In this document: in pieces, positions 17,677 to 25,933 of the stretch | Layout of the letters: each line of letters opens with the position of its first letter | Position numbering within the stretch: position 1 is the first letter of the stretch | Source of the DNA: JAFGJU01 sp964570935 | GTDB taxonomy: Bacteria > Eisenbacteria > RBG-16-71-46 > JAFGJU01 | Direction: 5' to 3' | DNA: 47,534 bases | Assembly: GCA_964570935.1 (NCBI GenBank) | Contig: CAZMZP010000013.1 | Coordinates: 1 to 47,534, forward strand | Position numbers and translations under genes: made by a program | The notes under the pieces: model-generated | Database searches by the model: none | What the model was told of the DNA's origin: nothing | What the model saw: the letters and a program-made list of their open reading frames with translations, nothing else

Positions 17677-17919
17677 TTATCTGTAGTATTCGCTCGTAAA
17701 CGGCAGTATTGCCAGGATTCGCGCCCTCTTGATCGCCTGGGAGATCTGGGACTGGTGCCTTGCGCACGCTCCCGACACTCGACGAGGCACGATCTTCCCT
17801 CTATCCGTGATAAAGCGCACGAGGCGCTTATCGTCCTTGTAATCGATGAAGATTACTTTCTCGAGGCAGAGCTTGCAGACCTTCTTTCTGAGAGTCTTTG
17901 CCTCTTTGTCCTTTACCAT
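17677..17919 (-). CDS. rpsR: 30S ribosomal protein S18 (zinc-binding form)
   Basis: 80 residues. Family blocks IDYKDDKRLVRFITDRGKI and CARHQSQISQAIKRAR are present. The N-terminal KVCKLC (Cys15, Cys18) and Cys52 with His55 suggest the zinc-ribbon version of S18. S18 binds S6 on the 30S platform. GGAGG lies 4 bases before the ATG. It lies between ssb and rplI. Confidence 0.96.
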   Translation of the reverse strand: MVKDKEAKTLRKKVCKLCLEKVIFIDYKDDKRLVRFITDRGKIVPRRVSGACARHQSQISQAIKRARILAILPFTSEYYR

Positions 17920-17951
17920 AAATCCTCCATGATGACCCGACGAAGCCGCTC

Positions 17952-18362
17952 CTAGAACGGCACGTCCTCCGCGCCCTCCTCTTCCGGCTTGGGCTCGGCT
18001 CCTTCCTCTTCCCGTCTCACTTTGTCAAGGAACTGCAGGCGTTCGGCCCGCACTTCCAGCGTGCTTCTCTTGTTTCCCTCGCTGGTCTCCCACGAGCGGC
18101 TCTGGAGGCGGCCCTCCACGTAGACTGCGCTGCCCTTCTTGAGGTATTGGCCGGCCAGCTCCGCTTGCTTCTGCCAGGCCACCACGTTCACGAAACTGAC
18201 CTCCTCCTTCCACTCGCCGCTCTGGTCCTTGTACCTTCTGTTCAGAGCTACGGAGAAGGTCATCACGGCCACTCCTGCGGGAGTATACCTGAGCTCCGGT
18301 TCCCTGGTCAACCGGCCCGAGAGTATCACCTTGTTGATGGAAGCTAGTTTCACTTCGAACAT
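17952..18362 (-). CDS. ssb: Single-stranded DNA-binding protein
   Basis: 136 residues: one OB fold (about 8-112) with NKVILSGRLTREPELRYTP and the VEGRLQSRSWE strand, and a short acidic tail ending EDVPF, the peptide that recruits replication and repair enzymes. It lacks the long glycine-rich linker of many SSBs. AGGAGG precedes the ATG. It sits between rpsF and rpsR as in many bacteria. Confidence 0.96.
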   Translation of the reverse strand: MFEVKLASINKVILSGRLTREPELRYTPAGVAVMTFSVALNRRYKDQSGEWKEEVSFVNVVAWQKQAELAGQYLKKGSAVYVEGRLQSRSWETSEGNKRSTLEVRAERLQFLDKVRREEEGAEPKPEEEGAEDVPF

Positions 18363-18399
18363 GCGACTACCTCCTCACACCGACCACCACATCCGCACC

Positions 18400-18768
18400 T
18401 CAGGAATCCGGGCTGTTCTCGGCCTCGTAGGATTCCTCTTCCTCTCTCCCACCGGGCTCGCCGGTCTGCTGCGGGCCCTCTGGCTCCTCGCAAACGACCG
18501 TCAGATGTCTAAGAATCGATTCGTTGAGCTTGAACCTGCGGGCCAACTCCGCCAGAAGCGCGGGGTCTCCCTTGAAACGGATAAGGACGTACGTACCCTC
18601 TTTCTTCTTCCTGATCTCGTACGCGAGCCTCCGCCTGCCCCAGAGCTCAGTCTCGAGCACCATGCCGTTCCCGGAAGCGATGATTTCTTTGGCAGTATCC
18701 ACTTCCTGACCGACCTGGGAATCATCGCATCCCGGGTCGATAATGAAGACGACCTCGTAATCCTTCAC
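18400..18768 (-). CDS. rpsF: 30S ribosomal protein S6
   Basis: 122 residues from GTG 18768, chosen because AAGGAGGTGG lies 8 bases upstream and the protein then starts (M)KDYEVVFIIDPG as the family does. The longer frame to 19020 has no homology in its extension. WGRRRLAYEIRKKKEG is the S6 core motif. The C-terminus carries an acidic tail. The leader contains two overlapping inverted repeats that could be an S6:S18 feedback site. Confidence 0.96.
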   Translation of the reverse strand: MKDYEVVFIIDPGCDDSQVGQEVDTAKEIIASGNGMVLETELWGRRRLAYEIRKKKEGTYVLIRFKGDPALLAELARRFKLNESILRHLTVVCEEPEGPQQTGEPGGREEEESYEAENSPDS

Positions 18769-18791
18769 TAAGTTCCCACCTCCTTGGACGC

Positions 18792-18819
18792 TGTCGCTGC
18801 AGCGACACGTTGAACGTGT
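18792..18819 (-). promoter_or_regulatory. Two overlapping inverted repeats in the rpsF leader
   Basis: TGTCGCTGCAGCGACA at 18792-18807 is a perfect palindrome. ACACGTT (18805-18811) pairs with AACGTGT (18813-18819). The two stems share 18805-18807, so they compete. They lie 11 bases upstream of the rpsF Shine-Dalgarno. An autoregulatory role is inferred. Confidence 0.4.
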
Positions 18820-18873
18820 GTACTTGGGCAACTTGCGGTGCGAAGGAAGACACCGCGGTACTTGTTTCCATGG

Positions 18874-18902
18874 ATTATCGCACGCGCCGCCTGCGTTTGC
18901 CA
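18874..18902 (-). promoter_or_regulatory. Possible rpsF operon promoter
   Basis: On the minus strand TGGCAA (18902-18897), 17 bases, then an extended -10 TGCGATAAT with its hexamer at 18879-18874. The -35 is weak. The start point would give a leader of about 100 bases containing the inverted repeats. Confidence 0.4.
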
Positions 18903-19139
18903 GAACTATAGTCACGACCGCAGGCGAACCGGGCACCGTGTCAACGCCGTTGTCACGACCGCCCCCCGAGTTTGCGAGCCGCGCGACACCGCCGAGCGGC
19001 CGCGGCAGGCAGCCGGTCACGGTTTACGCGGGGTCGGCGCAATCGCCCCGCCCGCCCTGCAGCCCCCGTTCTGCAATTGTCGTGCCTCGACCGGGGCCCG
19101 TCCGCGGGAGCGGACAGCGACGGCGGTCGCCCGGACGAC
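18903..19139. other. Intergenic stretch without recognised gene
   Basis: The gap between pth and rpsF is 371 bases in all. This upstream part holds no supported gene. One small perfect hairpin is visible (GTCCGC 19100-19105 with GCGGAC 19110-19115), just downstream of pth, without a T tract. Confidence 0.5.
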
Positions 19140-19697
19140 TCAGTTGAACCTGTTCATGGCGACGTCAATGCCCTCGGCGATGCTGGCCAGGGCCGCCTCG
19201 GCGGCCAGGGCCACGGCCTGCGAGAAGTCCTTCTTCTCCTCCCGGCCCGGTCTCTTCAGCACGTAGTCTTCCAGAGCCTCGCCAGGAGCCGGCGAGCCCA
19301 CGCCGATTCTGAGGCGTGCGAAACTCTGTGTACCCAGCTCGTCGATTACGGACTGAAGCCCCTTGTGCCCGCCGGCGCTTCCCTTCTTCCGGAGCCTGAG
19401 TCTGCCCAGCGGCAGTGCCGTGTCGTCACAGACCACCAGAAGCTCGCCCTCGACGGCGCCGAACCGACGCTTAACCTCGGACATCGCGACGCCGCTCCTG
19501 TTCATGAACGTCAACGGCGTCACCAAGAGTACCTCAGAGTCCTCCAGGCGGCACAGTCTGGCCTCGAAGTTCCTGGTCTTCTTCTTCCAGACGGACGGCA
19601 GAGAACGCGCGAGTCTCTCCACCACGAGAGACCCTGCGTTGTGGCGCGTAAGCCTGTATCGTCTGCCTGGGTTCCCCAGTCCGACGATGCACCACAC
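19140..19697 (-). CDS. pth: Peptidyl-tRNA hydrolase
   Basis: 185 residues, normal length. It releases peptides from prematurely dropped peptidyl-tRNA. Family residues are Asn9 in GLGNPG, catalytic His19 in TRHNAG, FMNRSG at about 64 and DDTALPLG near 90, then GSAGGHKGL. The start is GTG after AAGGAGAG. It follows rplY by 3 bases, a common pairing. Confidence 0.96.
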   Translation of the reverse strand: MWCIVGLGNPGRRYRLTRHNAGSLVVERLARSLPSVWKKKTRNFEARLCRLEDSEVLLVTPLTFMNRSGVAMSEVKRRFGAVEGELLVVCDDTALPLGRLRLRKKGSAGGHKGLQSVIDELGTQSFARLRIGVGSPAPGEALEDYVLKRPGREEKKDFSQAVALAAEAALASIAEGIDVAMNRFN

Positions 19698-19700
19698 AGA

Positions 19701-20372
19701 CTAGCTCTCTCCTTCCTTCTCCCCGCCTTCTCCTTCCTCGGCCTCCTTCTCCTTCTTGATGAGCTCAGGCTCGGCCACTTCGGGGGCGGCGACCTCAACA
19801 GGAACCTCTTCGGCGGCAGGCGGCAGGACCGTTACCACGGCTCTCTCCAGGTCGGTCAGGACGGTCACCTTCTCCACGACCAGGTCGCTGACATGAATGG
19901 AATCCCCTATCTTAAGGGACGTCACGTCCAGCTCCACCTTGGGAGGGATTTCGGTGGGCAGGCATTCCACCTTCACTTCTCTGAGTATGTGCTCAAGGAT
20001 CCCACCGAAGTCCTTGACCCCTATCGGAACGCCTACAACGACGATGGGCACGTCCACGGTCACCTTCTCGGTGAGAGAGATGTGCTGCAGGTCAAAGTGC
20101 AGAATCGCGCCCTTGAGAGGGTCGCGTTGTATTTCACGGATGATCGCCTTTCTGTCCGAGGTGTCGCCCTCGAGCTTGAGGTCCACGATCACGTTCTCTC
20201 CGGACACGGTGTGAATAAGCGCCTGGAAGTCTTCCTTGCTCGCCTCGAACGGGACGGACACCTCTCCCTCGCCGTAGATGACGCCAGGAATGTTCCCCCG
20301 CATTCGCGACTGGCGGGCCACTCCCTTGCCCACGCCGGTTCTGACTTTCCCCTGTAGGACTACGATGGCCAT
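19701..20372 (-). CDS. rplY: 50S ribosomal protein L25/general stress protein Ctc
   Basis: 223 residues, the long Ctc form: an N-terminal 5S rRNA-binding domain (to about 92) with a GVGKGVARQSRMRGNIPGVIYG-type start and a C-terminal TL5 beta domain (about 95-185). The acidic Glu/Lys-rich tail is low complexity. AGGAGGAA lies 6 bases before the ATG. It is co-transcribed with pth. Confidence 0.95.
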   Translation of the reverse strand: MAIVVLQGKVRTGVGKGVARQSRMRGNIPGVIYGEGEVSVPFEASKEDFQALIHTVSGENVIVDLKLEGDTSDRKAIIREIQRDPLKGAILHFDLQHISLTEKVTVDVPIVVVGVPIGVKDFGGILEHILREVKVECLPTEIPPKVELDVTSLKIGDSIHVSDLVVEKVTVLTDLERAVVTVLPPAAEEVPVEVAAPEVAEPELIKKEKEAEEGEGGEKEGES

Positions 20373-20441
20373 TTTCTATTCCTCCTGTTACGACTGCCCG
20401 TTCGTTTGCCTGGCAACGCCTGGCGCGGGCAACAGCCCTTT

Positions 20442-20447
20442 ATTATA
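20442..20447 (-). promoter_or_regulatory. -10 box upstream of rplY
   Basis: A perfect TATAAT on the minus strand within GTATATAATAAAGG, about 70 bases before the rplY ATG and just after the prs terminator. No good -35 is visible at 16-18 bases. Confidence 0.45.
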
Positions 20448-20472
20448 TACTGTCCCCGGTCCCGCCGGGTGA

Positions 20473-20500
20473 AGAAAAAACCGGCCGGTCGGGCCGGCTG
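20473..20500 (-). terminator. Rho-independent terminator of prs
   Basis: Minus strand AGCCGGCC, a 5-base loop, GGCCGG, then TTTTTTC. The stem has six GC pairs plus a GU and an AU pair. It lies about 55 bases downstream of the prs stop. Confidence 0.8.
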
Positions 20501-20555
20501 CGCGGCCTCTCGCACCATCGCACGGGGCGCTGGTTCCTGCCCGGAGAGGTCCGGG

Positions 20556-21488
20556 TCACACAAAAAGAGAGCTCAGGGAACGCTCTTCGTGGATACGCTT
20601 TACGGCCTCACCCAGTAGGTCGGCGACCGAGAGGATTGTGAACTTGCCGGGCAGTGTGCCCGGAGCGTGTGGGATGGTGTCCGTCACGAAAATCTCTTCT
20701 ATCGGAGCCGCCTCCAGCCTCTGAACGGCGTCGCGGGCGAACACCGGGTGGGTACAGCCGACCAGGACCCGGCGGGCGCCGTTCTTCTTCAGGACCTCGG
20801 CAGCGGTCACGATGGTGCCCCCGGTACTGATGAGGTCGTCGATTATGACGACATCGCTTCCAGAGACCTCGCCTATGACGTTCACCACTTCCGAGACGTC
20901 GGGCCTGGGCCGGCGCTTGTCTATCAGCGCGAGGCCGGCTCCCAGGCGCTTGGAGAAGGCCCTGGCCATCTTTATGCTGCCGATGTCCGGCGACACGACC
21001 ACGGGGTTCATGAACTTCTTGGTCTTGAGATGGTCGATCAGGACCGGCGCGGCGTACAGATGGTCGAACGGAATGTCGAAGAAGCCCTGTATCTGCGCCG
21101 AATGGAGGTCCATGGTCAGGACCCTGTCCGCGCCGGCGACCGCGATCAGGTTCGCGACCAGCTTGGCCGTGATGGGCACCCGGGGCTGATCCTTTCTGTC
21201 CTGCCTGGCGTACCCGAAATAGGGCACCACCGCCGTGACCCTCCTGGCGGACGCTCGCCTGGCGGCGTCCAGCATCACGAGGAGCTCCATGAGGTTGCTG
21301 GCGGGCGGAAAAGTGGACTGGAACACGAAGACGTCCGCCCCGCGCACGTTCTCGTCGAATCTCACCATGGTCTCGCCGTCGCTGAACTCCGAGACCTCTA
21401 TGCCGCCCGGACTGATCTTGAGGAACTCGCAGACCCTGCGCGCGAGTTCACGATTGGCGTTTCCAGAGAAGACCTTCAGTTCGTCCAT
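20556..21488 (-). CDS. prs: Ribose-phosphate pyrophosphokinase
   Basis: 310 residues from ATG 21488 (GGAGAGACGAG before it). It makes PRPP from ribose 5-phosphate and ATP for nucleotide, His and Trp synthesis, and here perhaps for the phosphoribosyltransferase at 23145. Landmarks are KVFSGNANRELA at the N-terminus, GYARQDRK near residue 97, DLHSAQIQGFF near 128 and the PRPP loop VIIDDLISTGGTI near 215. The longer frame to 21554 has no homology in its extra part. It is preceded by tRNA-Gln. Confidence 0.96.
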   Translation of the reverse strand: MDELKVFSGNANRELARRVCEFLKISPGGIEVSEFSDGETMVRFDENVRGADVFVFQSTFPPASNLMELLVMLDAARRASARRVTAVVPYFGYARQDRKDQPRVPITAKLVANLIAVAGADRVLTMDLHSAQIQGFFDIPFDHLYAAPVLIDHLKTKKFMNPVVVSPDIGSIKMARAFSKRLGAGLALIDKRRPRPDVSEVVNVIGEVSGSDVVIIDDLISTGGTIVTAAEVLKKNGARRVLVGCTHPVFARDAVQRLEAAPIEEIFVTDTIPHAPGTLPGKFTILSVADLLGEAVKRIHEERSLSSLFV

Positions 21489-21536
21489 CTCGTCTCTCCA
21501 TTCAGAAAGTAACCAACCGGACTGCAATCCACGACA

Positions 21537-21566
21537 AACAAAAACGTGACCCATTCACTGTCACGG
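21537..21566 (-). terminator. Terminator-like hairpin after tRNA-Gln
   Basis: CGTGAC (21565-21560 on the minus strand), a 9-base loop, GTCACG, then GTTTTTGTTTG. It would end the tRNA-Gln transcript before prs. The stem is short and the efficiency uncertain. Confidence 0.5.
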
Positions 21567-21600
21567 GGCCACACTTTGCGAAGCCTGCCGACAAGGTCTT

Positions 21601-21672
21601 TTGGGGCGGGAGGATTCGAACCTCCGAATGCAGGATCCAAAATCCTGTGTCTTACCGCTTGACTACGCCCCA
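21601..21672 (-). tRNA. tRNA-Gln (UUG)
   Basis: A cloverleaf with acceptor TGGGGCG/CGCCCCA, anticodon loop TTTTGGA (anticodon TTG) in a CAGGA/TCCTG stem and T-arm GGAGGTTCGAATCCTCC. The CCA end is not encoded, unlike the other full tRNAs here. It lies between spoVG and prs. Confidence 0.95.
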
Positions 21673-21751
21673 AGGCCTCAACTCCGTTTACTTTCGTGTC
21701 CGCGTCAGGACGGTAGTCTCGACGGCGTTCTCAAGCCCAAGACGGGGTCTC

Positions 21752-22036
21752 TCATCCGCTCCCTACGAGGCTGTGTTGCTTGGCCTTCTCCTTCATGTAG
21801 GCGCCGAGGACGGCGTCCTCCAGCTCTCTGCGGCACTCGTTGTTGATGGGATGCGCTATGTCCTCGTAAGTGCCGTCGGTCTTCTTCTTGCTGGGCATCG
21901 CAACGAACATCTTGTGATCGCTGCCCTCAATGACCTTGAGGCCTCTGACCACAAAGCAGTTGTCGAGCGTGATGCTCGCGAAAGCCCGCAGCTTCTGATC
22001 CTCCCTGAGAGTGATTCTGACTTCCGTAATCTGCAT
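21752..22036 (-). CDS. spoVG: SpoVG-family septation/RNA-binding regulator
   Basis: 94 residues, MQITEVRI at the start, then LRAFASITLDNCFVVRGLKVIEG and FVAMPSKKK, the SpoVG blocks. In Firmicutes SpoVG affects septation and regulation, and homologues bind DNA or RNA. ATG 22036 was preferred over the TTG one codon earlier because of Shine-Dalgarno spacing. It sits beside ispE, an arrangement widely kept in bacteria. Confidence 0.94.
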   Translation of the reverse strand: MQITEVRITLREDQKLRAFASITLDNCFVVRGLKVIEGSDHKMFVAMPSKKKTDGTYEDIAHPINNECRRELEDAVLGAYMKEKAKQHSLVGSG

Positions 22037-22172
22037 CAACTGTCACCGCCTTTGAAGCCGTCGCGGCCAGCCTGGCCACGCCATAACAAGATGCACAGGG
22101 CAGCCTCCGGTAATTCAGGACGTCCTGAGAAAAATGTCGCGGCAGACGTATCTATCGGCACGGCACACGTCT

Positions 22173-23057
22173 CTATCGGCGCCCTACTTCGGCCCAACCG
22201 CACCGCGTCGGGCTCACCGCGAAGGCGGCCACGCCCGGACCGCGGACTGCCGACGCCACTTCGATTGCAGAAGTCCTGTCCTGAGTCACGCCAAACACCG
22301 CGGGCCCGCTCCCGCTCATGAGGGCGCCTGCTGCGCCGTGCGCCAGCAGAGCCGCCTTGAGCCTCCGGACCACGGGATGGCTCTCTTCCACTCCCCCCTC
22401 CAGGTCATTCTGGAGGATTCCCACCACACCGGCCGCATCGAGAACTGTGCTCAGCAATGTCATTCTAGTAGCGTGTGTTGCGGTTGTCAACCCCATTCTG
22501 ACTGCCGAGTACGCCCAGGCAGAGCTGACCGCGAGCTCAGGAGCCGCAACGACGAACCACGCCCGCGGCAAAACCTCCAGCGGCGTCAGTATCTCGCCCC
22601 GGCCCTCCGCAAGCTGCAGTCCGCCCCGGATGAAGAACGGCACGTCCGACCCCACTCCCGCGGCCACGTCGGCGAGTTCTGTTTCTGTGAGCCCCGCGCC
22701 CCACAGCGCGTTGAGACCGGCCAGAACGCAGGCGGCGTCGCTGCTCCCCCCGCCCATCCCGGCCGCGACCGGGATCGTCTTCTCCAAACGGACCTCCGCC
22801 CCCTTTCTGATTCCGGTTCTCCGTCTCAGGGCGTCCGCCGCCTCCCAGCAAAGGTTATCCTGCCCGGAAGGCACGCCGGCCGCGTCCACGACGACGGAAA
22901 TCCCGGAGCGAGCGTCACGGACCCGCAGCGTGTCGGCCAGGTCCACCGTCACCATCAGTGAACGGATGTCGTGGTAGCCGTCTTCCCGCTTGCCCAGCAC
23001 TTCCAGGCACAGGTTGAGCTTCGCGAAAGCCTTGAGCGTGATTTCGACGTCGGCCAT
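22173..23057 (-). CDS. ispE: 4-diphosphocytidyl-2-C-methyl-D-erythritol kinase
   Basis: GHMP kinase of the MEP isoprenoid pathway, about 294 residues from ATG 23057. KAFAKLNLCLEVLGKREDGYHDI is the N-terminal family block, PVAAGMGGGSSDAA is the ATP loop near residue 95, and MSGSGPAVFG is near 245. The longer frame to 23144 has no homology in its extension. The product feeds polyprenyl chains, fitting the UbiA-type transferase and GGGPS nearby. The Shine-Dalgarno is weak (GGTGG). Confidence 0.95.
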   Translation of the reverse strand: MADVEITLKAFAKLNLCLEVLGKREDGYHDIRSLMVTVDLADTLRVRDARSGISVVVDAAGVPSGQDNLCWEAADALRRRTGIRKGAEVRLEKTIPVAAGMGGGSSDAACVLAGLNALWGAGLTETELADVAAGVGSDVPFFIRGGLQLAEGRGEILTPLEVLPRAWFVVAAPELAVSSAWAYSAVRMGLTTATHATRMTLLSTVLDAAGVVGILQNDLEGGVEESHPVVRRLKAALLAHGAAGALMSGSGPAVFGVTQDRTSAIEVASAVRGPGVAAFAVSPTRCGWAEVGRR

Positions 23058-23144
23058 CCGGGTCCACCGTGACGCGGCGCCGGCGGTCAGACGCGGCGCG
23101 GCCGCAGGCGGGTCAACTCCAGGTAGAGAACGTGCGCTGGACAA

Positions 23145-24038
23145 CTAGGAAAGCGCGAGCACAAGCACGACGCTGAGGAACCACAGAACGACGGTCGCGA
23201 TCAGCGGCACGTCCGTGAGCAGCAGCTCGGACGGGTTCCCGCCCTCCAGTTTCTGGGTGACGAGGAACGTGTATCTGAATATGCCGTAGACCGCAAACGG
23301 TATCGTCAGCACCATGTTCGTCGAGTGAAACTTCGCCATGGTCGCGGGAGAGATCGTGTAGATTGCGTAGGAGATCAGAGTGGCGGCCATCAGGGCGTAG
23401 ATGAGGCCGTCCAGAAAACTAAGAGTGTACTGACTGAGAGTGCTGCGGTGCTCCGTCGCTCGTGACTCGAGCAGAGCGATCTCGTGCCTGCGCTTGCCGA
23501 AGCCCAGGAACAGGGCCAGGAACAGCGTGCACACAAGAAGCCAGGGCGACAGTTCTATGCGCGGCACCGGCCCGCGCAGCGCCTCAACGCCCGCTATCGC
23601 CCTCAGCACGAAACCCACGGAGATGGTCAGAACGTCCAGTATCAGGATGCGCTTGAGATACAGGGAGTAGAGCACGCCCAGGATGAGATAGACCGCCGAA
23701 ACCCCCGCGAACGAGGGGCCCAGCACCAGGGAGGTCACCATGCCCAGCGCGATGAAGACCCCCGACCCCACACTCGCCGCGGGGACGCTCAGCTCCCCCA
23801 GCGCCAGCGGCCGCTTGCGCTTGGCCGGGTGGAGCTTGTCGGAGTCCAGGTCCACTATGTCGTTGAAGATGTAGACGCCGCCGGAAAGGAGGCAGAAGAC
23901 CGCGAACGCCAGCAGTGACCTCGCCAGCAGAGGGCCGTGCCCCAGGTTCTGCGAGAAAAGGAGCGCGGCGAACACAATGAGGTTCTTGACCCACTGATGC
24001 GGCCTCGCCTCTTTCAGCACCAGGAAAAACGGGCGCAC
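23145..24038 (-). CDS. UbiA-type polyprenyl-phosphate phosphoribosyltransferase (DPPR synthase-like)
   Basis: 297 residues with eight or nine membrane helices. The first Asp motif NDIVDLDSD lies near residue 59, and the start has RPHQWVKN typical of the decaprenyl-phosphate 5-phosphoribosyltransferase branch rather than ubiquinone synthesis. Such enzymes join PRPP to a polyprenyl phosphate, the first step to polyprenyl-phospho-arabinose or -ribose donors. The second Asp motif is less clear. The GTG start follows GAGGAG. Neighbours suggest surface glycan work. The epimerase (DprE) partners are not in this window. Confidence 0.85.
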   Translation of the reverse strand: MRPFFLVLKEARPHQWVKNLIVFAALLFSQNLGHGPLLARSLLAFAVFCLLSGGVYIFNDIVDLDSDKLHPAKRKRPLALGELSVPAASVGSGVFIALGMVTSLVLGPSFAGVSAVYLILGVLYSLYLKRILILDVLTISVGFVLRAIAGVEALRGPVPRIELSPWLLVCTLFLALFLGFGKRRHEIALLESRATEHRSTLSQYTLSFLDGLIYALMAATLISYAIYTISPATMAKFHSTNMVLTIPFAVYGIFRYTFLVTQKLEGGNPSELLLTDVPLIATVVLWFLSVVLVLALS

Positions 24039-24041
24039 GGG

Positions 24042-24413
24042 TCAACTCCTCGACAGAAGCGTCACGCCAACGCAGATTACGGCCAGCCCGGCGACCCTCA
24101 TGGGACCTACCGGTTCCTTGAACAGGAGCCAGGAGAAGAAAACCGCGAGCACGTAGCCCATGCTCACGAGCGGGTAGGCGTAGCTCAACTGGACTCTGCC
24201 CAGCACTATGAGCCAGAACAGGGAGCTCAGCCCGTACAGCAGGAACCCGCCCAGCACAAAGGGATTGGTGAACGCGGAAATGAAGTAGGCGTAGACGCTC
24301 GACACCTCGCCCAGCCTCGCCACGAGACGGCCGGAGGAGATGCCGTGCTTCATCGTGAGCTGCCCCAACACCGCGATCAACACACTGACTAATATCAACA
24401 CAAAGTTCTTCAT
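24042..24413 (-). CDS. Small EamA/SMR-type four-helix membrane protein
   Basis: 123 residues with four hydrophobic helices, like ArnE/ArnF or small multidrug resistance proteins: LGQLTMKHG in the first helix, LSYAYPLVSMGYVLAVFFSWL in the third. ArnE/F-type proteins are linked to moving lipid-linked sugars across the membrane. Between a phosphoribosyltransferase and sugar genes, a flippase subunit for a polyprenyl-phospho-sugar is a fair inference. Its start overlaps the gmhA stop (ATGA). Confidence 0.8.
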   Translation of the reverse strand: MKNFVLILVSVLIAVLGQLTMKHGISSGRLVARLGEVSSVYAYFISAFTNPFVLGGFLLYGLSSLFWLIVLGRVQLSYAYPLVSMGYVLAVFFSWLLFKEPVGPMRVAGLAVICVGVTLLSRS

Positions 24414-25000
24414 TTGCCTCCGAACATTGCTTTCTCGACAAGAAAGCAGATTGAGTGGCTCACGGCTATGTGCGCCTCCTGAATGCGCGGGCAGTCGTCA
24501 GACGGCACCACGAGACACATGTCGCACTTCCTGGCGAAGGCCGCGCCCTTCGCTCCCGTAAACCCCACTGTGAACATGCCCATCTTGCGCGCGACACCGA
24601 CTGCTCTGAGCACGTTGGGAGAACGGCCGCTCGTGGAAAAGGCGAGCAACACGTCGCCGCGCCGGCCCAGACCCTCTATCTGTTTCGCAAACACGTTCTC
24701 GTACCCGTAGTCGTTGGAGATGGCGGTCAGAGCGGAGGGGTTCGTCGTGATCGCAACGGCCGGAAGCGGCCGCCTCACGAGGTAGAACTTCCCCGCGAGC
24801 TCCGCGGCTATGTGCTGGGCGTCGGCGGCGCTCCCGCCGTTTCCGCAGCAGATGACCTTCGCGCCCCTCCTGAGACGCTCGACTATCCGGCTGGCGGCCT
24901 CGGCGGCCCATTCAGACGACGATTCCGCCGTCTTCCGGAGCAGCTCCGCCGAGCTTTGCAGGGACCGTTCGGCCTGGGCCTTGTACTGGCTGCGTTTCAA
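24410..25000 (-). CDS. gmhA: Sedoheptulose-7-phosphate isomerase-like SIS protein
   Basis: 196 residues, a GmhA/DiaA-type SIS domain: ICCGNGGSAADAQHIAAEL near residue 50, ITTNPSALTAISNDYGYE near 84 and FSTSGRSPNV near 120. GmhA starts heptose synthesis for LPS or S-layer sugars. The DiaA replication role cannot be excluded, but the rml neighbours favour sugar metabolism. It starts at TTG 25000 (AAGGAG upstream), overlapping the rmlD stop. Confidence 0.85.
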   Translation of the reverse strand: MKRSQYKAQAERSLQSSAELLRKTAESSSEWAAEAASRIVERLRRGAKVICCGNGGSAADAQHIAAELAGKFYLVRRPLPAVAITTNPSALTAISNDYGYENVFAKQIEGLGRRGDVLLAFSTSGRSPNVLRAVGVARKMGMFTVGFTGAKGAAFARKCDMCLVVPSDDCPRIQEAHIAVSHSICFLVEKAMFGGK

Positions 25001-25851
25001 TGTTCGCTCCTTCGCTTGAGCTCCAGGTACTCGGCCAGCGCGTCCTTCCAGTGAGGCATCGAGAAGCCGAAGGTAGACCTGAACAGCGACGTGTCCAGAA
25101 CGGACAGGGCCGGTCTCTTAGCGGGCCGGCCAAGTCTGGCGCTCTCGATCGGGAGCACCCTGGTCCGGGCGTTTCCCCACGCCGCCAGTATCTCACGCGC
25201 AAAATCAAACCAGGAGCACGTCCCGGCGTTGCTGGCGTGATACGTTCCATATTTGTCGCTTCCGATCACGCCGGCCAGGCCGCGGGAAAGGTCTCGCGTG
25301 AAAGTCGGAGACCCCACCTGGTCGTTGACGACCTCGAGAGTCTCTTTATCTTGCGCCAGCCTGATTATGGTGTCAACAAAGTTCCTGCCGCCGAGACCGA
25401 ACAGCCACGACGTCCTGACCACCACGTGCCGCTGCGTGGCCTCGCGCACCCGTCTCTCTCCCTCCAGCTTGGAGGCGCCGTAGACGCCCAGCGGAGCGGG
25501 AACGTCGTCCTCCCTGTAGGGTCTATCCGCCTTCCCGTCGAACACGTAGTCGGTGCTCAAGTACACCATCGCGCAGCCGGCGTCCCTGCATGCGGCGGCA
25601 ACGTTGCCTGTGCCGTCCGCGTTCACGCTGTGGGCCTTCTCGGGCTCGCTCTCGCTCCGGTCCACGTCGGTATACGCGGCGCAGTGGACCACCGTCTGCG
25701 GCCGTGCGTCCACTACCAGACGGCGGGCCACGTCCGGGTTCGTGATGTCGCCGTCCTCTATGTCAACGCCCATGACCTCGTGCCGGCCCGACAGAACGTC
25801 GCACAGGTCGCTTCCCAGCATCCCCCTTGCACCGGTCACAAGTACTCTCAC
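24997..25851 (-). CDS. rfbD: dTDP-4-dehydrorhamnose reductase
   Basis: 284 residues, extended SDR: NAD(P)-binding GARGMLGSDL at the N-terminus, STDYVFDG near 98 and catalytic YGASK near 127. It performs the last step to dTDP-L-rhamnose. The GTG start follows GAGGAGTC. The thymidylyltransferase gene lies just upstream, but rmlB and rmlC are not in the window. Confidence 0.93.
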   Translation of the reverse strand: MRVLVTGARGMLGSDLCDVLSGRHEVMGVDIEDGDITNPDVARRLVVDARPQTVVHCAAYTDVDRSESEPEKAHSVNADGTGNVAAACRDAGCAMVYLSTDYVFDGKADRPYREDDVPAPLGVYGASKLEGERRVREATQRHVVVRTSWLFGLGGRNFVDTIIRLAQDKETLEVVNDQVGSPTFTRDLSRGLAGVIGSDKYGTYHASNAGTCSWFDFAREILAAWGNARTRVLPIESARLGRPAKRPALSVLDTSLFRSTFGFSMPHWKDALAEYLELKRRSEH

Positions 25852-25933
25852 GACTCCTCACTCTCAGGCCTTACGACAAGCGGCGCGCATGCCTCGCGGA
25901 CAAGCGCAGCCTTATCGCCGCACGCAGGCTCGC

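Noticed and set aside
18769..19020. N-terminal extension of S6
   Set aside because: No homology; a strong ribosome site precedes GTG 18768.
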